Below are positions 56,270 to 64,000 of a stretch of DNA of 64,000 nt, one piece after another. The position numbers were made by a program, and so were the translations under genes. The notes beneath the pieces are model-generated. The model saw only the letters and a list, made by a program, of their open reading frames with translations, was not told the DNA's origin and made no database searches. Source of the stretch: Hypericum androsaemum (Eukaryota > Streptophyta > Magnoliopsida > Malpighiales > Hypericaceae); assembly GCA_963995505.1 (NCBI GenBank), contig OZ023199.1, positions 7,125,906 through 7,189,905 of the forward strand, read 5' to 3'. Within the stretch, counting starts at the first letter, position 1. The number at the start of each line of letters is the position of its first letter.

Positions 56270-57621
56270 TCATATAAATAGATGTGGGTACTTGGTTTTC
56301 ATTTCTCCCTCCATTTCCCAAGTTGCCTCAGCCAAAGAACAATTTTTCCATTCAATCTTGACCATCTGAAGTTCTCTATTCTGAAGCTTCGTAACTTCAC
56401 GATCCAAAATTCTTATTAGATTCTCCTGATATGTCAAATATCCATTTATCTCCACTATCTATGGCTCCAAAATATGTGTAGAACATGGAACACTGGATGA
56501 AAATGCGACAAAGATGGTGGCAAAGCCAATCAATATGCCACTGGTCCAACTCGCTCCAAAATCTCAAATGGGCCAATATATCTAGGACTGAGTTTGCCCC
56601 TTCTTCCAAACCTCATTGTTCCCTTCATAGGTGAAACCTTGAGGAAAATATGTAGTCCCACATCAAACTCAATATCCTTTCGTCTCTTGTCTGAATATGA
56701 CTTTTGCCGACTCTGGGCTGTTTCTAGCCTTTGTCGAATTAACTGTATCTTCTCATTAGTTACTTGCACTAAGTCATTGCCCAATAGTTGTTTCTCACCA
56801 ACCTCATTCCAACATAACGGTGATCTACATTTTCTTCCATACTAAGCTTCATATGGAGCCATCTTGATACTTGACTGGTAGCTATTATTATAAGCAAACT
56901 CCATCAATGGCAAATAACGATCCCAACTTCCTTCAAAATCAATGACACAAGTTTGCATCATATCTTCCAATATCTGAATAACACGCTCAGACTGGCCATC
57001 TGTTTGAGGATGAAAGGCCGTACTCAAATCCAAACGAGTTCCCATAGCCTCCTGAAATTGCCTCTAAAACCTTGATGTAAAATGAGTTCCACGATCAGAT
57101 ACAATTAAAACTGGTACACCATGAAGGTTAATAATTTCATCCATAAATATCTGAGCAAACCTACTTGCATCATATGTACTCTTTATTGGTAAGAAATGTG
57201 AAGATTTTGTCAATCTGTCTACAATAACCCACACTGCATCATAACCTTTGAAAGTAGTTGGAAGCCCTACTAACAAATCCATTGTTATCTGCTCCCACTT
57301 CCACATTGGAATCTGGAGAGGTTGTAGTAATCCAGAAGGTCTCTGATGTTCTGCTTTTACCTGTTGACAAGTCAGACACTTCAAAACAAACTTTGCAATG
57401 TCCTTTTTCATACCTTGCCACCAATAATTGCATCTCAAATCATGGTACATTTTTGTAGATCCAGGGTGCATACTGTAGACCGCTTGGTGTGCTTGAGTCA
57501 ATAATTCTTTCCTTAGATCTCCAACATCAGGAAGAACTACTCGAGAACCAAAATACAAGACACCATTAGCACTAAGTCGAAATTTAGGTAAATCACCTTG
57601 TTCAACTTGTTCCATCATCAC
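56270..57621 (-). pseudogene. E4 integrase and chromodomain (copy B)
   Basis: From 57621: FRLSANGVLYFGSRVVLPD, AHQAVYSMHPGSTKMYHDLR and CLTCQQVK (zinc-binding H2C2), MDLLVGLPTT, VSDRGTHFTSRF with catalytic Asp kept, then a TAG in place of Trp at 57061-57063, FHPQTDGQSERVIQ, a stop in YEA*YGRK at about 56842, GKLSPRYIGPFEIL. A 28-bp deletion near 56483 and a frame change precede the chromodomain (YQENLIRILDREV, SLAEATWEMEGEM, 56455-56270). Confidence 0.85.
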
Positions 57622-57657
57622 AATAACCTCTGGATCCTCCCACTACAATGCCATAAC

Positions 57658-58680
57658 TCATCCTCGTAAGGTGGGTCTCATATGCATCTCAGCTAGAAAC
57701 TTTGGCTGAATTAAGGATTTGCGACTTAAAGCATCAGCTACCACATTAGCTTTCCCAGGGTGATAGTTAATGGTGCAGTCATAATCCTTAAGTAACTCCA
57801 TCCACCTCCTCTGTCTTAAATTCAAATCTTGTTGCTCAAAGATATACTTGAGGCTTTTATGATCTGTATATATCTCAAACTTCTCACCATACAAGTAGTG
57901 CCTCCAAATCTTCAGTGCAAATACAATAGCTGCCATTTCCAAGTCATGGACTGGATAATTCTCTTCATGTTTCTTCAGCTGTCTAGAGGCATAAGCAATA
58001 ACATTCTTGTGTTGCATAAGAACACATCCCAAACCCACTCTTGAAGCATCACAATAAATTGAATATCCACCTAATCCTGAAGGTAGAACCAATATAGGTG
58101 CATGTGTTAATCGATCCTTCAATTCTTGGAAACTCTCTTCACACCTACCCGACCAATCATACTTGGCATTTTTATGAGTTAGCCGAGTTAACGGTGCTGC
58201 CAAAGTAGAGAATCCTTTGACAAATCATCGATAATACCCGGCTAAACCCAAAAAGCTGCGTATCTCAGTAACATTAGCTAGGGTAGGCCAATTCACAATA
58301 GCTTCCACCTTCTTTGGGTCAACTGACACACCATCTTTGGACACTACATGTTCTAGAAAAGCTACACTTTGAAGCCAAAACTCACAATTTGAGAATTTAG
58401 CATATAACTTTTTCTCTCGTAGCGTCTGTAACACTTGCCTAAGGTGTCTCTCATGATCCTCCGGATCAATAGTGTAAATCAATATATCGTCAATAAACAC
58501 AACCACAAACTGATCCAGGAAAGGCTTGAAATTCCTGTTCATCATATCCATAAAGGCAGCTGGGGCATTAGTCAATCCAAATGGCATAACCAGAAACTCA
58601 TAATGGCCATATCGAGTCCTGAATGCCGTCTTTGGAATGTGCATCTCTCTAATCCGCAGTTGATGATACCCTGATCTCAA
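57658..58680 (-). pseudogene. E4 RT second half and RNase H (copy B)
   Basis: One reading frame: [30 protein letters not shown] with the RT catalytic Asp pair (58485-58493), [27 protein letters not shown], then a stop and [41 protein letters not shown] and ADALSRK of RNase H. It keeps the frame that copy A lost at 21299 and 21780. Confidence 0.85.
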
Positions 58681-58695
58681 GTCAATCTTAGAAAA

Positions 58696-59890
58696 CTATT
58701 TAGATCCCCGTAACTGATCAAACAAATCATCTATTATCGGAAGAGGATATCGGTTGCATATAGTTACCTTATTCAACTTTCGGTAGTCTATGCACAACCG
58801 TAAACTCTCATCTTTCTTCTTCACAAATAGCACTGGGGCTTCCCAAGGAGAAACACTCGGCCGTATGTACCCTTTATTCAACAAATCATGTAACTGATCT
58901 TTCAACTCTTTCATTTCAACTGGAGCCATACGATCAGGTGGTACAGAGATTGGTTCAGTTCCTGTTCAAGTTCAATACAAAATTCAATTTTCCTCTCTGG
59001 AGGTAAGCCTGGTAAATCCTCTGGAAATACATCTGGGTATTCTCTCACAATAGGAACATGATCCACCAAAACATCTTCTTTCTTTGTTTCCTTTACCATA
59101 GCTAAATAGCTTGCACATCCTTCCTTAGAAACTTGCTAGCTTTCATATAAGAGATAAGCTTTGCAGTAGTCACCTTTTTCTCACCCTGAAACTCAAACTC
59201 TGCCTCATTTGTTGGATGAAAAATAACCCTTTTTTCCAAAACAATCCACAACCGCATGATAAGTAGATAACACGTCCATACCCACTATCATATCAAAATC
59301 ATCCATATCCAATATGTATAAATTAGCCATCAAGTCATGTCCACTAATTTGAATATTGCATGATCTAACAACTTCACAAATATACATAAATCTACCCGAA
59401 GGAGTGGCAACAATCATAGACTCATCCAAACATACAGGCATAGCATCCAAATATTGAACATATTGAGATGACACAAAAGAGTGTGTAGAACCCGAATCAA
59501 ATAGAATACGTGCATAAGATGATCCAATGGGAAGATTACCTGACACCACAGTGTTACTAGCATCAGCATCTCTCCTGGTCAAAGCATATACTCTAGGGTG
59601 TGCACCGTCTCCTCCACTATCAGATTTAGGTCCCTCAATCCTCAAACCTACTTCCCTTTGATCAAGTAGATTGCCCTGCTGAACTTGTGGTCGAGGAAAG
59701 TGTTGTGTTGGCGGCCTAACTATCAAACTTGCCACTTGCTTACGCTGATCGATTGTAGGACAGTCTTTCACCAAGTGATCTTGCATACCACAGCAAAAAC
59801 AAGTTCCTGTCCTTTTATAACAAATGTCTCCAGGATGTTGTTTACCACAACTTTGGCATCTCCTAAAATTACTGGATTGGTTCTTACTGA
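58696..59890 (-). pseudogene. E4 zinc knuckle, protease and RT first half (copy B)
   Basis: CCHC knuckle ([14 protein letters not shown], near 59800), [12 protein letters not shown] with the protease Asp at about 59496, [13 protein letters not shown], then three single-base indels (a T run near 59230, a lost C near 59121, a lost G near 58964), [44 protein letters not shown]. The W-G-A-P of copy A reads W-E-A-P here. Confidence 0.85.
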
Positions 59891-59894
59891 ATTG

Positions 59895-60848
59895 CTAACC
59901 ACGGAAATCCTTCCCTCTACCAAATCTTCCAACTGGTCCTCCACTCCTAGATGATACTGGCAGATTGTTGGTCCATCTTTCTTGCTGTCTAAAGCCTTGC
60001 TTGGAACTCCTTTGTGGTGGTTTTTCAAACTTGTGAAATTTTGGTTGACTTTGGACCACTCGACGTTCATTATCTCGCATCTCTAAGGTTCGAGCATAAT
60101 ATACTGCAGCTGCATATGTCTCAAAACCACGAGGATACATAATCTTGAACATAGAATCATCAAGTCCACGAATAAACCTCTTTACCGTCATCTCATCATT
60201 AGAAACCAAGTGTTTTGCATATCGTGACAGATAAGTGAACCTCTCATCATATTGAGATACTGTCATCTCTCGGGTCTTCACCAATCGCTCAAATTCAAAA
60301 GCTCGGGCATCTTTCAAACTCTCCGGTAAGAACCTATCCAACAAGGCCTTAGTAAAGATCTCCCAAGTCCATGCATATGATCCCTCATTCTAAAACCAAA
60401 CTCCAGCCACACCTACCAACTTAAATGATGCCAACTCCACCATTCGCTCTTTATCACACCTTAAGATTCTTCTCCTCTTCTCCATCTCATCAATGAATAC
60501 CTGAGGATCATCTCTTAAGCCAGAAAATATTGGTGGATTCAACTTCAAGAACTCACCCAAAGAGTCATCTTTAGCAGCTGATGTAACATTCTGCTCTAAT
60601 TGTATTTGTTGAGTAGCGATAAATTTCGCCATCGCTTTCATAACTCTTTCCACACCATCACCACCCTGCCTCTCCATCTCAGAAGTAGGAACAGTAGTAA
60701 CAGGTGGTGGAATCTCATATCTAGTCACCCTACCAACGGTAGTGGCCTCAACTGGTGGTGTAGTCTCAGATGCAACATCATTCCTCCGAACTTGGGAGCT
60801 TTCACCATGCTCCCTAACCGTATCCATACGACTATGTATAACTGTCAT
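59895..60848 (-). pseudogene. E4 gag (copy B)
   Basis: The ATG at 60848 follows GGAGGAT and lies about 140 bases after the primer site. Text: FLKLNPPIFSGLRDDPQVFI, MEKRRRILRCDKERMVELAS, FKLVGVAGVWF, stop TAG at 60387-60389, then LLDRFLPESLKDARAFEFER, MTVSQYDERFTYLSRYA, FIRGLDDSMF and [13 protein letters not shown]. This is the Retrotrans_gag-like block order of chromoviruses. Another stop (TAG for CAG in GQQF) at about 59892 precedes the zinc knuckle. The part upstream of 60148 is absent from copy A. Confidence 0.85.
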
Positions 60849-60990
60849 ATCCTCCTATACAAATAAGTCAGAATTAAGTATACCAAAGGACAACACAACA
60901 AAAGAGGTTCAAGGACATGACAAATCCTATGCTCCATTATACATAACACATAATTCAAATAATAAGCTAGGTTCAAACCTAATGCTCTAA

Positions 60991-61006
60991 CCAAACTCTG
61001 ATACCA
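60991..61006 (-). other. Primer binding site of E4, tRNA-Met type
   Basis: On the minus strand the LTR ends GTGACA, then GACT, then TGGTATCAGAGTTTGG; the first 11 bases match the initiator tRNA-Met complement. Confidence 0.85.
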
Positions 61007-61010
61007 AGTC

Positions 61011-63247
61011 TGTCACGACCCAAATTCGTGGTCGGTGACCGGCGCTAGATCATGTAAAACATAATATAATAAACCACAACCTAGCAAGCCTCAAATCATA
61101 CTAAATCATTCTTATTACCACGATTGTCAAAATCTTTTTTTTTCACAACAAACAAACATATTTATCGTGTGCAAAACCTGGTACGCATTGGAGTACACAT
61201 CTCCAACGTCATATCATCAAACTCATCCTTTAAAAACATAAACATAAATTTACACATACATTACATATTATCATTAATCTAAGATCATATGTCAAAGACC
61301 AACAAATATGTACAATGGCGCGACCTAGATTACAAAGACAAAGACCATCCGGAGACCTTTGAACGTAGCCCAAGAAAGAAAGACAACGGGCTGAACTCTG
61401 ATGAAAAAGCTTCTCCAGATAGGTCTAGATAGTGTCACTCCCACACCAACACGAGGATACCATATCTTAAAGGCGCCATCAGAAACCAACCCCACCGGCC
61501 AAATATCATATCATATACATATCCAATGTATCCTCAGAATATGTGCACATATGCCAACATCCCCGGTTCGTCACGGGTAGACCTCATCATCCGTCAACAC
61601 ACAAATCACAAACAAAACTTTTCAAAATTCAGATACATACATAGACAATCCAAAAGAAACCTCAATTATCAAATAGACCAAAACCAAACCCAATACCACA
61701 TTTCATGTCATTCAAAAGGACGCCAAATAAAGCACATCACCCACGTCTAGTTAACTAAACACATGTTACAAAGAATATCCACTTACAAGATAATGGTTGC
61801 TCAAACCATTCAAAGAGAAACTCCTTGCTTCGTTTTACAACTCGTGGCACTCGGATTCAAACGTCGGTTAACTAGTCAAAAAAATAATTAACCACTATCA
61901 TTACCACCCTCTTTAATATGTAAATAGATCTTAGGAAACGTAAAACTTCATTTCTTAATTTGCAATTTCTGCCACCAGAAATACTTGATCTAATCCTTAT
62001 CAATTATACAAAATACATCACCTTCATTTCTTTCTAATTATTTTTCGGTTTCATGTCTTCTTCTTTTTTTTCCTTTCTTTGATTAACAAGTATATTTCTT
62101 CAACTTCTCATTTCATTAATTAAGACCGATCTTAGTTCTATATCGATTCAACAAGATGCTAAAACATGACAAATGCTTCTAACGTAAATAAATTAAGTTT
62201 AACTTATTTACAGTTCCAACTATACTCTCTTTTGGGTATATTTCATGATATCGCAACTGATTTCTATTATATTGCTCAATTTCTTTTATACAATTACAAC
62301 CTTGGAAATCCTAATTCATTCACTAGTTCATAAGATTTAGATACCTTGTACCTTCTGTAAATACACACAAGGCCATGCTCTTATTTATTTATCACACCTC
62401 ATATTGATTTCTAACTAAAATGTTTACTCTTCTATTATGTCGATCCACTAAATTTCATAATCCATATATCAATTTTAAAGCATTCAATTACTTACCTTTT
62501 AATGTTGATTTCCATTATCGTCTTCAAATTCTAATCTTCTCTATTGTATGCATTTTCTCTTTCTTTTGTGGTTTGCCGAGGAACTTTAAACATTATAATT
62601 TATATCAGTTCCACTCTCTTTTGGATTTCCACCAGCCTAATATATTTAATTGACTTTACCATTGTTCGCTGTCAACTTCTTAATCCACCACGTTTCTTTA
62701 CTTCTCTATTCATGGTTATCCCAAATTTACCACCTATTCACTTTCTTCTTGTATTGCCACGTTTCCCTTTTTTTTTTTTACTCTTATCCAACTCTACAAG
62801 CTATAATTCAACTAGTTCTTAATCTGTCTAACTTTTATTTACAAATCTTCTCATTGTACAACTAAATATACTTTACCTAATTTACCAAACATAACATGGC
62901 TAATCACGAAATTGAATAGTAAATTTAAAATTTAAGTTAACTTAAATAAAATCACATAACAAATTATTTTTACAAATATTTCCAATACTGACGAAATCAG
63001 ACTTATATCAAAGTACCTTAAATTCTTACTTTGTTCCAGCTAGATTATTTCATAAATCACAAAACTCAAAAAAAATAGTTATAGATCTAAATGTTATAAA
63101 TCCACACAAATTGGAATCACCTAATTTGAAGTCCGGATGGAGGAAGTTATACCTATTTTACCGAATAATGACGGACTAAGCCTAAATCCTTCAAAAACCA
63201 ACCTTATTATGTTGTAACCAGTTTGGTTGAAGGATGAGGGTATCACA
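61011..63247 (-). repeat. E4 5' LTR (copy B)
   Basis: 2237 bp, same ends as the 3' LTR. It lacks about 270 bp present in both 3' LTRs, joined at CTCCAG|ATAGG (near 61418), where both break ends carry CAGA. Palindrome at 61539-61552. Overall divergence from the 3' LTR is low by eye. Confidence 0.9.
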
Positions 63248-63252
63248 GATGT

Positions 63253-63750
63253 ACATAATGATCATGTTGTTTCTAACTTCCCCCTTTTGATTTAGGTATT
63301 TGGCTTAAGATCTCGAGCTTGAAGGTTCAACCTAAAGTTAGGAACTTTATTTGGCGTGTTATTAAAAATGGTCTCCTATATAGCTGAAAATTTGTAGCGA
63401 GAAAAAATCTGTCCTCTTCCTCCTTGTGTCAAATTTGTTCCACTGCTATAGAAAATGTGTTACATGTGTTGTTTGAGTGTCCCCATGCAAAGGCTACCTG
63501 GTTTGTAGTATCTTTGGTTTCAGACAAGACCAACTACTGCACGTTAATTTTTGCGAGTGGTTTGTTGAGTTATCTAGATTGAAATCTGTTCGTGGATCAT
63601 TGACTTTATTTATGTTGGCAATGTATACCTTTTGGGGTATTTGGCTATCCAAGAACAAGTTTTTTTTCGATCCCATTGAACCTGATCTTATACTCACAAA
63701 CAAATAGGCCACTTACTTTAGCTGGTAATATTTGCAATTATGTATTTCGG
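63253..63750 (+). pseudogene. LINE ORF2, C-terminal zinc-knuckle region
   Basis: Direct continuation of the LINE cut at 53718. GIWLKISSLKVQPKVRNFIW, then VIKNGL, LCQICSTAIENVLHVLFECP with the Cys-Cys-His-Cys arrangement of the plant LINE zf-RVT domain, HAKATWF and FWGIWLSKNKFFFDP. There are stops after NGLLYS and elsewhere. Only this side of the window retains the segment. No LINE 3' end or poly-A was seen before the next element at 63751. Confidence 0.8.
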
Positions 63751-64000
63751 TGTCACGTCCGAATTCGGCACGGCAAATGGTCAAACTCATGTTGGAAGTT
63801 TCGGCAATTTAAGTTTTTTCATATTAGGACGAGGCTATATTAGGTTTTCCTATATTGAACATAGCCTAAGTTTTTTATATAAAGAGAGCTTGGGCATAGA
63901 AGATGGAGACTACACATCATGCATACAAACCCCTATAGGCTATAGCTCATAGTTTTATCTTGGAAAAATGATCAAATAGCACACTCGACTTGACTAATAA
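63751..64000 (+). repeat. Probable LTR start of a further retroelement
   Basis: Starts TGTCACGTCCGAATTCGGCA where LINE similarity stops. A TATA-like TTATATAAA at 63875-63883 is followed by AGAGAGCTTGGGC. The sequence runs off the window, so neither LTR end nor coding region can be tested. Confidence 0.4.

Larger units (their letters stand above)
38110..60148. repeat. Large segmental duplication, copy B
   Basis: Direct counterpart of 953-23507. Compared with copy A it lacks 343 bp (A 6341-6683), about 71 bp (after A 9507), 20 bp (near A 9895), 84 bp in the LINE (near A 16917) and about 28 bp (near A 19820), besides the lost start of E1. Copy A in turn lacks about 21 bp (B near 55850) and 6 bp (B near 50085). 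To the right, copy B keeps the rest of E4 and the 3' part of the LINE, both missing from copy A. Confidence 0.95.
53719..63247 (-). mobile_element. E4, complete Tekay-type chromovirus (copy B)
   Basis: 9529 bp, minus strand, flanked by the 5-bp target repeat GATGT (53714-53718 and 63248-63252). 5' LTR 61011-63247, primer site 61006-60991, gag 60848 to about 59750, protease, RT, RNase H, integrase and chromodomain to 56270, polypurine tract at 56210-56222 and 3' LTR 53719-56209. Complete in layout but not functional: several stops and frameshifts. It lies inside the LINE, which resumes at 63253. Confidence 0.95.

Overview
The window is plant nuclear DNA, almost certainly from a dicot and from repeat-rich intergenic heterochromatin. 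I see no intact host gene, no tRNA or rRNA, and no organellar insert. Nearly everything recognisable is transposable element: Ty3/gypsy elements of the Athila/Tat type (tRNA-Asp-like primer sites), Ty3/gypsy chromoviruses of the Tekay/Del type (tRNA-Met-like primer sites, C-terminal chromodomain), Ty1/copia remnants, a plant L1-type LINE, a Mutator-like (MULE) non-autonomous DNA transposon and a probable MITE. The AT-rich background, the tRNA-Asp and tRNA-Met primer sites and the plant-type LINE support this. The species cannot be named from the sequence.

The dominant structure is a large direct duplication. Positions 953-23507 (copy A) reappear as 38110-60148 (copy B) in the same orientation, differing by scattered substitutions (a few percent by eye) and a set of small indels. 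Each copy is a nested stack. A plus-strand LINE is the host. An Athila-like element 'E1' (plus strand; 1-5638 and 37188-42806) lies at its 5' side. A minus-strand Athila/Tat-like element 'E2' (6389-14124 and 43509-50860) splits its endonuclease. A 1358-bp MULE sits in the gag of E2 with a perfect 9-bp target duplication (10296-11653 and 47027-48384). A minus-strand Tekay-type element 'E4' splits the C-terminal part of the LINE. In copy B, E4 is complete (53719-63247, 9.5 kb, target duplication GATGT) and the LINE resumes beyond it. In copy A, E4 is cut off at 23507.

The spacer 23508-37187 holds other material: a probable MITE (23660-24093), a much-deleted Ty1/copia element with both LTRs (25294-27471), a ~149-bp tandem repeat (28895-29305), a minus-strand Ty1/copia element 'E6' (29340-36514) split by a second Tekay-like element 'E5' (30278 to about 34684), and an unassigned coding-like remnant (36515-37187). 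The simplest reading is a tandem duplication of a 36,641-bp unit. The junction would be 23507|23508, and the partner of the spacer would lie just left of the window. Side-by-side assembly of two haplotypes would look the same.

None of the element genes is intact. E1 carries only protease-like remnants and E2 only gag-protease, so both would have needed proteins from other elements. E4 carries gag, protease, reverse transcriptase, RNase H, integrase and chromodomain, but both copies have stops or frameshifts. I found no new multi-gene system. The best candidates for something undescribed are a family of hairpins with an invariant AGGA loop and changing stems in the 3' regions of E1 and E2, and a conserved GC-rich island with a perfect 14-bp palindrome in the otherwise diverged LTRs of E4 and E5.
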